From: a virus
Direction: 5' to 3' (one strand)
Virus record (IMG/VR): IMGVR_UViG_3300023242_000004
Coordinates: 30,788 to 94,787 of that record
DNA: 64,000 nucleotides
Part shown: piece by piece, positions 51,766-59,870 of the stretch
Position numbering within the stretch: the first letter of the stretch is position 1
Layout: each line of letters opens with the position of its first letter
Notes under the pieces: model-generated
Seen by the model: only the letters and a program-made list of their open reading frames with translations
The model's database searches: none
What the model was told of the DNA's origin: nothing
Translations under genes and position numbers: made by a program

Positions 51766-54369
51766 TTAGCCTTTATTTTTACCACCATTTCTATTCTTTT
51801 CGAGTTCAACTTGAATAATTCTGGTTATATCTCTTTTGAAAGAAGCATCTTTTAATAAGTCTACAACTTCTCCAGGATTATTTCCTGGACTTTTTAATAA
51901 TATTTCACCGTTTATGTTTATGTTACCAAATGAATGTGTAACAATATTACTACCTTGTGATTTAGAGGTTTTATCAATAGCACCACTAGGTTTCATCGCC
52001 AACAAATCATCTTTATTATCAATTGGTGTTATTTTACCACCTTGTATTACACCTCTACCCTTAGAAAAATCAGAACCTAACATATTACCAGACGAACTAG
52101 CAATAGAACCTAACATACCAGATAGAGGCGAACTACTCATTCCACCTATTATGCCATCATGTAATGGTCTGGTCATTCTATCTTCATCACCATATATTGC
52201 ATCACCACCAGCTTCACCTAAAGAACCACCAGCAAATCCTCCTAAAGCAGCACCAATAAGACCACCAATAATTGTCCCAACAACAGGAAAAGCAGAACCA
52301 ATAGCTGCACCAGCAGCAGCACCACCCCATGCACCTAAACCAGCACCAGCAGCCTTAGCGGTAGTTCTTCCAGTATTTTCACCTTTATCCATACCTTTTT
52401 CAGCGTTTTCACTCCATTCATCCCATGCAGCTAACCCACCAGCTAAAATACCAGCACCAACACCACCAAAACTTTTAAGTCCACCTTTAAAATTACCCGC
52501 CATACCTTTACTTGTTTTTGCGGCAGCACCTGTTATTTTTTGATTAAATATTTTTTTACCAAATTTATCTAAAACACTTTCAACACCATCTGTTGGGTCA
52601 CTATCACCACCACCAATACTAGCTGCCATATTAAACCCTTTAGCCAATGCAATACCGTTAAGTAACCATTTAGCCACATCGAAGAACATACCACCAAATT
52701 TAGCGGCACCATAAATCATTGCTGACATAATAGGGTTATCAATAATAAACCCACCAATAGCTGAAATTACCCCACCAACAGATTCGGCAAGTTTCTCAAT
52801 TTTTTCACCCCAACCACCTTTAACTGTGAATTTATCACTTAAGTCCCTTAATTTAGGGATAAGTTTTTCATTCATTGTTTTAACCAATGGTAACATAAAT
52901 ACTTTTAATTCATTTATTAAATAAGTTATTTGTTCATCAAAAGTTATAGATTGTTCAGCTCTTTTTTTCATAGTAGCTTGTTCCGTGATTCTGCTTTTTA
53001 TAGCTTCTCTATCAGCACTAGTTAACTGACTTAATAACTTTGGTGTCCCACCAATTTCAACTTCAATTCTAGCATTACCGTTTTCATCAAGTTTAGCTGT
53101 ATTGGCTAAAAATTCTTTTTCATCCTCATTCATGGTAAAACTTACTTGACCTTTAATTTTCGTAAATTTAGCTGCATTTTTTCCAGCTGTAGCTAGTTCA
53201 TCGTAAGATATACCAGTTTGTTCCGCAATAACTCTAAGTCTGCTCATTTCCAGTGAACCCAATTCAAATTCTTTAGTCTTTGTGTTAAATGTAGCAGAAG
53301 AAGCAGCGGCATTTGCTATTTCTTCAGTCAAACCAGCCATATCATTTCTAGCCATAAACATTAAACGAAAAGGGTCAGCTAATTTAGACCATTCACCACC
53401 CATAACCTGTAATTGAGCTGACATATCAACTGCACCCTCTATGTTAAATAATTTTTCAGCAAAACCAGCTGCGAATTCCATATTTACACCTAATTTAGTT
53501 ACAAGAGAAGCCATTTTAGTTAAACCTTTTACACCATCTTTGAAGTTGTAACGATTAAGCATTTTTGTGTTATTGGCTATGTTTTTCATAATCTTGGTTG
53601 CGTTGATACCCATAGCACTAGCATCATTCAATGTTTGTTCAACATACGCAGCAGTTCTTTCAGCCGATAAACCTTGATTTTCCATTTCAGCCGACATCTT
53701 AGCCGCACCTTCGGCACCTAAACCAGTAACCACAGCCATTTGGCCCATAGCAACCAAACCTTCTTTACTTAAAGTAACTGCTCTACCTAATTCTTCACTA
53801 TAAGCTGATTGCATTTGAGACAATTCCTTGACACCTATACCAATCATAGCGGTTTCTTTAGCTGCATTGACTATTGTAGTTCTAAAAGAATCACTTTGTT
53901 TAGATAAAACACCCATGGATAAAGCAGATTTTTTAATCTCCTTCTCCATTTCAAATAAACCTGAACCTTTAATTTTGCCGTATGCCGACTGAATCATTCC
54001 AGGTAAATTAACAAAAGCTTTACCTAAACCTTTTGCTGCCTCACCCATTAATTTAGCACCAAGCAAAGATTTTTTATTAACGGAAGATAAAGCCCCACCC
54101 ATTATCCTACTTTGTTTTTCAAGTTCGTCTGTTTGGTCTTGTAATATTTTAAGTTTTATAGATGCTAAATCTTTTTCCTTTTGGGTACCAACAGTTGTTA
54201 ATCTTTGTAACTCAATTTCACGCTGTTTGTTTTTATTAATCTCCTTTAAAGTTCTCTTATATTCATCCATTCCACTCATATAAGCTTCAATGGATTGACC
54301 AATTTCTTGTTGTATTTTAGCTTGTTTGGTAAGCTCTTCGGTAAGTTGTTTAATCTCTGCTGGACTCAT
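51766..54369 (-). CDS. Tail tape-measure protein
   Basis: 867 aa. It begins with helical, charged coiled-coil sequence (residues 1-90), has long predicted helices through the middle, a hydrophobic helix near residue 545 (PIMSAMIYGAAKFGGMFF), and a Gly/Ala-rich hydrophobic block near 690-740 (GAWGGAAAGAAIGSAFPVVG), as expected for a protein that sets tail length and enters the host membrane. It is preceded by a TAC-like frameshift pair and a 487-aa protein, the usual order. No lytic domain is seen. Confidence 0.75.
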   Translation of the reverse strand: MSPAEIKQLTEELTKQAKIQQEIGQSIEAYMSGMDEYKRTLKEINKNKQREIELQRLTTVGTQKEKDLASIKLKILQDQTDELEKQSRIMGGALSSVNKKSLLGAKLMGEAAKGLGKAFVNLPGMIQSAYGKIKGSGLFEMEKEIKKSALSMGVLSKQSDSFRTTIVNAAKETAMIGIGVKELSQMQSAYSEELGRAVTLSKEGLVAMGQMAVVTGLGAEGAAKMSAEMENQGLSAERTAAYVEQTLNDASAMGINATKIMKNIANNTKMLNRYNFKDGVKGLTKMASLVTKLGVNMEFAAGFAEKLFNIEGAVDMSAQLQVMGGEWSKLADPFRLMFMARNDMAGLTEEIANAAASSATFNTKTKEFELGSLEMSRLRVIAEQTGISYDELATAGKNAAKFTKIKGQVSFTMNEDEKEFLANTAKLDENGNARIEVEIGGTPKLLSQLTSADREAIKSRITEQATMKKRAEQSITFDEQITYLINELKVFMLPLVKTMNEKLIPKLRDLSDKFTVKGGWGEKIEKLAESVGGVISAIGGFIIDNPIMSAMIYGAAKFGGMFFDVAKWLLNGIALAKGFNMAASIGGGDSDPTDGVESVLDKFGKKIFNQKITGAAAKTSKGMAGNFKGGLKSFGGVGAGILAGGLAAWDEWSENAEKGMDKGENTGRTTAKAAGAGLGAWGGAAAGAAIGSAFPVVGTIIGGLIGAALGGFAGGSLGEAGGDAIYGDEDRMTRPLHDGIIGGMSSSPLSGMLGSIASSSGNMLGSDFSKGRGVIQGGKITPIDNKDDLLAMKPSGAIDKTSKSQGSNIVTHSFGNININGEILLKSPGNNPGEVVDLLKDASFKRDITRIIQVELEKNRNGGKNKG

Positions 54370-54371
54370 AA

Positions 54372-55835
54372 TTATTTAATATTTTCTTTTTTTGGAATCT
54401 TATATCCATCTGAATTTAAAAACTCTAATTCGGTAGTTATTGGTTTACTAACAGCGGTAAAAATATTACTACTAGTTAATCTACCTATTATTAACCTACA
54501 TTCTTTTATATTTTCAGTTTCGGTTTTCCCGTCAACAATAACCCTTAAAATATAATTTGGGTCTTGAGGTAAGTTAACGTCCAAAACCAACCCAGTTTCT
54601 CTTTTATCGGCAGAAGTTTTAATTTCTGTTGGTTTTAATGTTTGTAATTTAAATTCTTTACGACCTTCTTTTTGTAGGTTGTAACTAATCGTTGTTGGTT
54701 TTAAAGGGTTAAATTCTACAATATCACCTTTTTTATTGCTAAAACCTTCACCAATCTGTTCAATTATTTGTTTGTACTCATAGTTTTTAACTATATTTAA
54801 AACGGTAATTATACCATTTCCTGGACTTTTTTTACCTTTTAATTCAGCCACGAATGATTGCCAAAATGTTGGTTGTGAATAAAAAGCTTTTTGCATCATT
54901 GGGTCCGAAATAATTTTTTCAAAAGCTTCTTTAGCGTCCAATTTTAATTCTTCTTCTTTGTTGTTAGCTTCTTCACTATTTTCCATGTCATTATCAGTTT
55001 TATCTTCACATGATTTTGTAATAGCAACACCTTGACCACCTATAACCCAAACTTCAGATTCTTTATCACTAGTTATCACTTTAAATTTTATACTAAAAGT
55101 TTTACCGTTGTCTGGTGTTTTTACTATGTTTTTGTTCGCTTCGTAAATAGATGTTTCATCATCATTGGGGTTACTTTTAATATCTAAAACAAAAGTTTGC
55201 CATTTATTTAGTTCTGGTATTGATTTATTTTCCATGATTTCTAAATCAAAAATACCCCCCGTCTTTTTATTACAGCAAAAAATAACTTCAGCGTTATTTA
55301 AAATCAATTTCAATCCTTTACCTTCAGCTAATTGTTCTAAGATTATGGTTAAATTATTGTTTATATCTGTAATAAAATCACTAGACTCAGTAGTGTCAGT
55401 ATTTCCTTTTTTTTGTTGTTTAGCAGCATTAGGGGAAACTGGGTCGACTCTATCAATTACTTTACCATCTCTAATAACTTGAATATCCGTAATGTCTTTA
55501 ACTGTAATGTTTGCCCATTTTTTTTGGTCATCTAATTTATCGGCTTCTTTTGTTTTATGTACTCTTCTTAATTCCAAATCATCACCATCTAAAGACGTAT
55601 AAACCATAAAATAACGATAATTAATATTAGCGGAACCTTTATCAATGTTGTCCATGGTAATTTGACCAGAAGTATTATTAATAACTTTAAAGTTATTTTT
55701 GCTACCTTTCCATGTAATAGATATCACATCCCCATTTTTAATACTAGATTTAGTCATAGTATCAAAAGGTGTTTCAACCATTAGATTAATTAACCTATTG
55801 TATTGTGTTTCTGTTATTTTTATTTTTTTATTCAT
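54372..55835 (-). CDS. Hypothetical protein with KIKITE-type N-terminus
   Basis: 487 aa, not recognised. It opens MNKKIKITETQYNRLINLMVE, a short amphipathic leader also found on the 129-aa protein at 59400 and the small plus-strand ORF at 59283. The rest is soluble and mixed alpha/beta, without an enzyme motif, and has a Lys/Glu-rich central segment (EEANNKEEELKLDAKEAFEK). It ends 2 nt before the tape-measure start, so it may be a tail-assembly or virion protein. The leader may be a targeting signal. Confidence 0.5.
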   Translation of the reverse strand: MNKKIKITETQYNRLINLMVETPFDTMTKSSIKNGDVISITWKGSKNNFKVINNTSGQITMDNIDKGSANINYRYFMVYTSLDGDDLELRRVHKTKEADKLDDQKKWANITVKDITDIQVIRDGKVIDRVDPVSPNAAKQQKKGNTDTTESSDFITDINNNLTIILEQLAEGKGLKLILNNAEVIFCCNKKTGGIFDLEIMENKSIPELNKWQTFVLDIKSNPNDDETSIYEANKNIVKTPDNGKTFSIKFKVITSDKESEVWVIGGQGVAITKSCEDKTDNDMENSEEANNKEEELKLDAKEAFEKIISDPMMQKAFYSQPTFWQSFVAELKGKKSPGNGIITVLNIVKNYEYKQIIEQIGEGFSNKKGDIVEFNPLKPTTISYNLQKEGRKEFKLQTLKPTEIKTSADKRETGLVLDVNLPQDPNYILRVIVDGKTETENIKECRLIIGRLTSSNIFTAVSKPITTELEFLNSDGYKIPKKENIK

Positions 55836-55851
55836 TATTTTACTGTTTGTT

Positions 55852-55859
55852 TATAAATA
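55852..55859 (-). promoter_or_regulatory. TATTTATA motif before the 487-aa gene
   Basis: Coding-strand GATATTTATAAAC, 16 nt before the ATG at 55835. Confidence 0.45.
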
Positions 55860-55867
55860 TCTTATAA

Positions 55868-55898
55868 AACAAAATACCCACTAAAAAGCGGGTATTTT
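55868..55898 (-). terminator. Rho-independent terminator after the frameshift ORF
   Basis: Stem AAAATACCC (55871-55879) with GGGTATTTT (55890-55898), T-rich on the minus-strand exit side. It abuts the stop at 55900. Confidence 0.82.
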
Positions 55899-55899
55899 A

Positions 55900-56238
55900 T
55901 TATGTTAATGGTATATCTCCATTTTTCATTCTATTTTTAAGACCTTCACCACTAACCTTTGTTGTTCGGTTACCTTTGGTGCCTTTTGTTTTTTGTTGTT
56001 CTTTCATTTTTTCTACTTGTTCTTCTTTATCCCTATTTTCTTTAGTTAACAACCCTAAAAAGAATCGTCTTTCATAAGTAGGCATAGATAGAACATCATT
56101 ATAACTCATACCTTTTAAATATTGTGTACAAATATATATTTCTTCTAATAATGGTATTTTATACTCTGTAGTTAGGCCAAAAAAACTGGATGTTAAGTGG
56201 AAGAAAGGTGGCAATAGACCCACCTCCAGGGGTCGCAA
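55900..56238 (-). CDS. Tail-assembly-chaperone extension, probably made by frameshift
   Basis: About 112 aa with no ATG: the frame is open only from a TAA near 56247 and its first possible start is a TTG at 56238. Its useful part begins FFGLTTEYKIPLLEEIYICT and continues with SYNDVLSMPTYERRFF, the kind of C-terminal extension seen in tail-assembly chaperones. It overlaps the 449-aa gene by 80 nt around a run of seven T. A +1 (or -2) shift there would fuse the two into one longer protein. A separate start is the alternative. Confidence 0.6.
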   Translation of the reverse strand: MRPLEVGLLPPFFHLTSSFFGLTTEYKIPLLEEIYICTQYLKGMSYNDVLSMPTYERRFFLGLLTKENRDKEEQVEKMKEQQKTKGTKGNRTTKVSGEGLKNRMKNGDIPLT

Positions 56239-57508
56239 TCTTAATATTTAAGTCGATACCACTCTCTAATTCCTCAATATAATTATCTAAAGCTTTTGCG
56301 TCTGAGATTCTCATAATGTTAGCAAATTCTCTAATCATATTTCTATCTCTAGAACCATTAACTTCTTTAATCATTCTTTCAAACTTATATGTTGTTAGGT
56401 TGTTTACTGGAATTCCTTTTTCTTTTTCATCAGTGATTGTTTTTTCCAAATCATCTATTTCACCACATGTCAATAACTTAAATTTAAGATTTACCTTCAT
56501 TATCGGTAAATCGAAAGAATACAAACCATCCTCATCTGGGTCAATCGCACATTCTTTTGTTTTTAAATCATTCAAGTTAACCTCCGTATCAAAAGGAATA
56601 CTGTTTTCATCTAACAACGTTACTGGGTACATCTCACCGTAACCAGTTGCTCGCAACCAAATCATGATTGCGTTTCTATCTCCTGGTAAAAGGTCTTTAT
56701 AACGCAATTCTGGGTCTAGTATTTTTCTATTGATTAAAATTTCTAAAAATTCACCACTTTGTAATAAGTTAGGGCTAGTAAGAATGTTTTCATCGGCTGT
56801 TGTCATGTATGCTAATTTAACATTGGCTTTTTTATTTCTATAAGTCTTACCTTTAGAAGGTAATGGAATCACATCAAATGGTGCGTTGTAATTAGGTTGA
56901 CTTAGCTCTAAAATATAAGGGTCGATATTAGAAGGGTTCTGACCAAAATTTTGGTTTAAATTTACTGGTGGAACACTAGGTGGTGTTGGTGGGATATAAT
57001 AACCTTTATTGTTATTATCATTAGTATAGTTATTAGCTGTACTTTGTGTATTTTCATTCATTTGAGGTGTTGGATTATATAAACCAGTGTTTGTTTCTGG
57101 GTTTTTATTTTCTCTAGCAGAAGCTTGATTAGCTTGCTGTTGATATTTTTGAATATTTTCATTGTTTATTCTTAACTGCTCATCACGAAGTCTCATTTGT
57201 TCTTCATTTTTTTCACGAGCCGCTTCAGCGTAAACACTAGCAGCAGTCTTCTCAGCCAATGAATGGTCTTGAACAACACCACTTTCTTGTTGTTGTTGTA
57301 ATTGGTTAAAAGTTCTTTGTCGCATCATCTCAACAGCGCTTATATGACCATAAGGTGTGTCATCTGGTGCCATAGCTGTACCGTATACTTCATTAGTGAC
57401 CAAAGCTTTTTCTGTTTCATACGCTTCTAATTTAGCTTTTTCAGTAGCAGCGGCATTCATTTGTTCCTTACTAGGAATAACGTTTGGTTTTAGGGTTTTT
57501 TCGCTCAT
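56159..57508 (-). CDS. Tail-assembly chaperone, gp26-like
   Basis: 449 aa. Residues 1-200 are a low-complexity Gln/Asn-rich arm. From about 210 the pattern FDVIPLPSKGKTYRNKKANV, LAYMTTADENILTSPNLLQS, LPGDRNAIMIWLRATGYG is the conserved domain of T4 gp26-like baseplate-hub/tail-assembly proteins. It lies two genes before the tape measure, where phage chaperones sit, and its 3' end overlaps a second frame at a T7 run. The 0-frame product stops after NIQFFWPNYRV; the shifted one would continue. Confidence 0.72.
   Translation of the reverse strand: MSEKTLKPNVIPSKEQMNAAATEKAKLEAYETEKALVTNEVYGTAMAPDDTPYGHISAVEMMRQRTFNQLQQQQESGVVQDHSLAEKTAASVYAEAAREKNEEQMRLRDEQLRINNENIQKYQQQANQASARENKNPETNTGLYNPTPQMNENTQSTANNYTNDNNNKGYYIPPTPPSVPPVNLNQNFGQNPSNIDPYILELSQPNYNAPFDVIPLPSKGKTYRNKKANVKLAYMTTADENILTSPNLLQSGEFLEILINRKILDPELRYKDLLPGDRNAIMIWLRATGYGEMYPVTLLDENSIPFDTEVNLNDLKTKECAIDPDEDGLYSFDLPIMKVNLKFKLLTCGEIDDLEKTITDEKEKGIPVNNLTTYKFERMIKEVNGSRDRNMIREFANIMRISDAKALDNYIEELESGIDLNIKIATPGGGSIATFLPLNIQFFWPNYRV
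56179..56185 (-). promoter_or_regulatory. T7 slippery run in the chaperone overlap
   Basis: Coding strand CAG TTT TTT TGG in the 449-aa frame. The downstream frame is TTT TTT GGC, displaced by one base. A +1 slip (or -2) on this run would continue into the 112-aa extension. Confidence 0.55.
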
Positions 57509-57613
57509 TATTTATATTTTTATGTTTTTATGTTTTTATATTTACTAGTATATATTAATAAACGTAAAAAGTAAATCTTAAATAAAAAAATAAATCAAAT
57601 TATTTGGGTAAAT

Positions 57614-57637
57614 AAAAAAACCACCGTGTGGTGGTTT
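57614..57637 (-). terminator. Rho-independent terminator after the 260-aa gene
   Basis: Stem AAACCACC / GGTGGTTT (57618-57625 with 57630-57637) with a 4-nt loop and a T run on the minus-strand exit side, 8 nt beyond the stop at 57645. Confidence 0.88.
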
Positions 57638-57644
57638 CTCTATG

Positions 57645-58427
57645 CTATTTGTTATATTTCAACATGTCAATTACTTTATCTACTGAATCTTTATCCATCA
57701 ATTCAATGTCGTCATTTGAATCAATGTAATAAACATTTGAAGGGTCATACTTAATAAAAAGAGTTTTATCGTTGTATTCATCTTCACTTTTAGGTCTCAT
57801 AAATATCAAGTCATATTTTCCAAAATTATTAGTATATTTTAATGTTTCAAAAAAATATCTACCATTTGTTGTTTCAACACTTTGTCCTTTATAATTATTA
57901 TTAAATTCTATTTTAAATTTTTCATTAGCTTGTTGGTTTCTATTTTTATAATCACCACCCTTTTGTTTGTCCCCTAAAAAATCTATCCACGGATAATCAC
58001 CAGTATTATTTAGTTCTGTAGAATAATCTGATAAACCATCTTCGTTTAATTCAGAATCAACACCATTATTCCCCATCATAGTACCTAATTGTTGAATATG
58101 TGATTGATAAATTTTAATTATCGTATCTAAAACCTCATTATTACTATAATAAGGTTTCTCCATAGCATATAGTTTACTAGTATACTCACTTTTTATGGCA
58201 CTAATATCTTTACCAGCGTCTTGTTGTGCTTGAACCCACTCATCAGAACCATACATTCTATCTATTGGCGCTTCTTCTGATACTGGTCTGTGCATACTAT
58301 CAACACCAATTGGCGTACCGTCAGCATTATGGAATGATTCCTTAACCAAACCCTTAGACTCTAAATATCTTTGCTCTGATAATAAGTTAACTTTTTTAAA
58401 GTTGTTCTTTTTGTCTATTTTTCTCAT
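57645..58427 (-). CDS. Hypothetical protein
   Basis: 260 aa, not recognised. Basic N-terminus (MRKIDKKNNFKKVNLLSEQR) followed by a Glu/Asp/Asn-rich soluble chain. The last 90 residues are ordered (NGRYFFETLKYTNNFGKYDL). It lies between tail tube and chaperone genes and ends at a good terminator. The N-terminus resembles the basic leaders of other small phage proteins here. Confidence 0.48.
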   Translation of the reverse strand: MRKIDKKNNFKKVNLLSEQRYLESKGLVKESFHNADGTPIGVDSMHRPVSEEAPIDRMYGSDEWVQAQQDAGKDISAIKSEYTSKLYAMEKPYYSNNEVLDTIIKIYQSHIQQLGTMMGNNGVDSELNEDGLSDYSTELNNTGDYPWIDFLGDKQKGGDYKNRNQQANEKFKIEFNNNYKGQSVETTNGRYFFETLKYTNNFGKYDLIFMRPKSEDEYNDKTLFIKYDPSNVYYIDSNDDIELMDKDSVDKVIDMLKYNK

Positions 58428-58456
58428 ATTTTATATTTTTAAACTCATTTAATCTT

Positions 58457-58543
58457 TTATTTTATACCATGCTTTTGACTTCTGTGTTACCTAACTGAAT
58501 CTAACGTTTCGAAATCTCTATCACATTCTTTACAAACTACCAT
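58457..58543 (-). pseudogene. C2H2-like zinc-finger mini-ORF with an in-frame stop
   Basis: From the ATG at 58543 the frame gives MVVCKECDRDFETLDSVR, then a TAA (58489-58487), then HRSQKHGIK and a second stop. Ignoring the TAA, this reads as one zinc finger: C-x2-C, F, L, then H-x4-H. The 207-nt gap 58428-58634 otherwise holds only AT-rich DNA. A nonsense change in a small gene, or a relic of a zinc-finger endonuclease, fits best. Confidence 0.45.
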
Positions 58544-58634
58544 AAAATAAATATTTTTTTAATTTATTTGTTATTTTTAACAAAAACTAAAGAAATATTT
58601 ACAAGTCAAGTTTTGGTAAAGCTATTTTAATAAA

Positions 58635-59123
58635 TTAAAATAATAAAATTGCTCTATCGAATCTAAGAGTTGCTGTAATCTCAGCGATACCATCATCGTC
58701 CATTGATAAGGCACCAAATCCAACGTTAGTTAACATTGTACCATCTAATAACCATTTTTCGACAACAACACCCGTTGGGTCAAGCATCTCTAGTTCAACT
58801 GGGCGTTTGTAACCAGCAGCATAACCTTGACGACCTGTTATTGATTCAGAATGAAGACGTACCCACTCCATGATTGCTTGTGTAGCAGATGGACCGATTG
58901 GGTCACGGAACGTTACATCGATTGCTTCCCAAGTAAATCTACCGATTACCCACGTAGATGTGTTAAGAAACGGGATTTCAACTTCGTTTTGTGTAATTGA
59001 AGGTCTAGAAGCAGACGCTAACCACCATTGTTGGATACCTAAATCTGCTGGGAATGTAATTAACCAACGATTCTTTTTCTTAGGTTCGTATGGTAAGGGC
59101 ATTTTCATCAATAAATCAGCCAT
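58635..59123 (-). CDS. Tail tube protein, gp19-like
   Basis: 162 aa, matching T4 gp19 (163). The N-terminal KMPLPYEPKKKNRWLITF and the following segment with FTWEAIDVTFRDPIGPSATQ fit the tail-tube family, with the closing strands ITATLRFDRAILLF. It polymerises on the hub inside the sheath, to the length set by the tape measure. Two TATTTATA motifs lie upstream (59205, 59273), as suits a highly expressed late gene. Confidence 0.88.
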   Translation of the reverse strand: MADLLMKMPLPYEPKKKNRWLITFPADLGIQQWWLASASRPSITQNEVEIPFLNTSTWVIGRFTWEAIDVTFRDPIGPSATQAIMEWVRLHSESITGRQGYAAGYKRPVELEMLDPTGVVVEKWLLDGTMLTNVGFGALSMDDDGIAEITATLRFDRAILLF

Positions 59124-59204
59124 GTTTTTTGTTTTTAATTTTATTTGTTCTTATTTAATAAAAAATATAATAAGAATTATTTTTGTTATTTTTTTATCCT
59201 TACC

Positions 59205-59212
59205 TATAAATA
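59205..59212 (-). promoter_or_regulatory. TATTTATA motif, proximal, before the tail tube gene
   Basis: Coding-strand ATATTTATAGG, 81 nt before the ATG at 59123. Confidence 0.45.
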
Positions 59213-59272
59213 TAATGGTTTTTAAAAATATACTAGGAAATATTAAAAAAAAATCGTGTATTTGTTCTTTAA

Positions 59273-59280
59273 TATAAATA
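59273..59280 (-). promoter_or_regulatory. TATTTATA motif, distal, before the tail tube gene
   Basis: Coding-strand GATATTTATATTAAAG, 149 nt before 59123 and 2 nt from the small plus-strand ORF at 59283, which is read the other way. Confidence 0.4.
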
Positions 59281-59282
59281 TC

Positions 59283-59414
59283 ATGAAAGAAATTAAAATT
59301 ACTAAAAAACAATTATTAAAAAAATATAATAACTTTGTTGATAATATTTTAAATGATTGTAACTGGAAAACTAGTTTTACTGGAGAAATAATTTACGAAT
59401 TACTTACCACCTAG
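59283..59414 (+). CDS. Small KIKITE-type protein on the plus strand
   Basis: 43 aa starting MKEIKITKKQLLKKYNN and ending EIIYELLTT. The opening closely resembles the leader of the 487-aa (MNKKIKITETQYNRLI) and 129-aa (MVKLKITQEQYNKII) proteins, which favours a real gene. Its 3' end overlaps the convergent 129-aa gene by 15 bp. No promoter specific to the plus strand is seen, so expression is uncertain. Confidence 0.45.
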   Translation: MKEIKITKKQLLKKYNNFVDNILNDCNWKTSFTGEIIYELLTT

Positions 59415-59789
59415 CTCTAAAAGGTTTGTTTTTGATATAAAATCTAATTTTCCAGATTTTGCGTATTGGTTATATTTTTTAACTAACCCACCAACATTCT
59501 TAGATAAAAAACTTTCAACGTCCTTCATACCTTTTTCTTCCATTTTACCAACCAATTCTTTAACTTTATTTTTATCCTCTAACGTAGATTTGATTAAATC
59601 CATAGTTTTATTATCATTTAAAGCTTTATTAGCGATTATTTCGTTTTGGCCAGATAGTTTTAACCCAGCTAACTTTGCAACACCTAAAATGACTTCATTT
59701 GTTGTTTCAACTAACAAAGATGAACGTGAAGCTTGTTCATGTAAAATAATTTTGTTATATTGTTCTTGCGTGATTTTTAGTTTAACCAT
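59400..59789 (-). CDS. Hypothetical KIKITE-type protein
   Basis: 129 aa, unrecognised. It opens MVKLKITQEQYNKIILHEQ, like the 487-aa and 43-aa proteins, then is Lys/Glu-rich and helical (DKNKVKELVGKMEEKGMKD). It lies between sheath and tube genes. The repeated N-terminal peptide could direct these proteins into the virion, but no cleavage site can be shown. Confidence 0.5.
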   Translation of the reverse strand: MVKLKITQEQYNKIILHEQASRSSLLVETTNEVILGVAKLAGLKLSGQNEIIANKALNDNKTMDLIKSTLEDKNKVKELVGKMEEKGMKDVESFLSKNVGGLVKKYNQYAKSGKLDFISKTNLLELGGK

Positions 59790-59802
59790 AATATTGTTTT
59801 AC

Positions 59803-59810
59803 TATAAATA
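59803..59810 (-). promoter_or_regulatory. TATTTATA motif before the 129-aa gene
   Basis: Coding-strand GATATTTATAGTAAAA, 13 nt before the ATG at 59789. Confidence 0.45.
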
Positions 59811-59821
59811 TCTTATAAAAC

Positions 59822-59847
59822 AAAAAAGCCTCCGTTATGGAAGCTTT
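59822..59847 (-). terminator. Rho-independent terminator after the sheath gene
   Basis: Near-perfect stem AAAGCCTCC / GGAAGCTTT (one mismatch), loop GTTAT, T run on the minus-strand exit side, 24 nt past the sheath stop at 59871. Confidence 0.75.
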
Positions 59848-59870
59848 GATGTTTAAATATGTTTTTATGA

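Noticed and set aside
51836-52543. 235-codon plus-strand open frame
   Set aside because: It runs opposite the tape-measure gene through its Gly/Ala-rich segment. Its Pro/Ser/Ala composition is the mirror of that gene, and no start signal or neighbour supports it.
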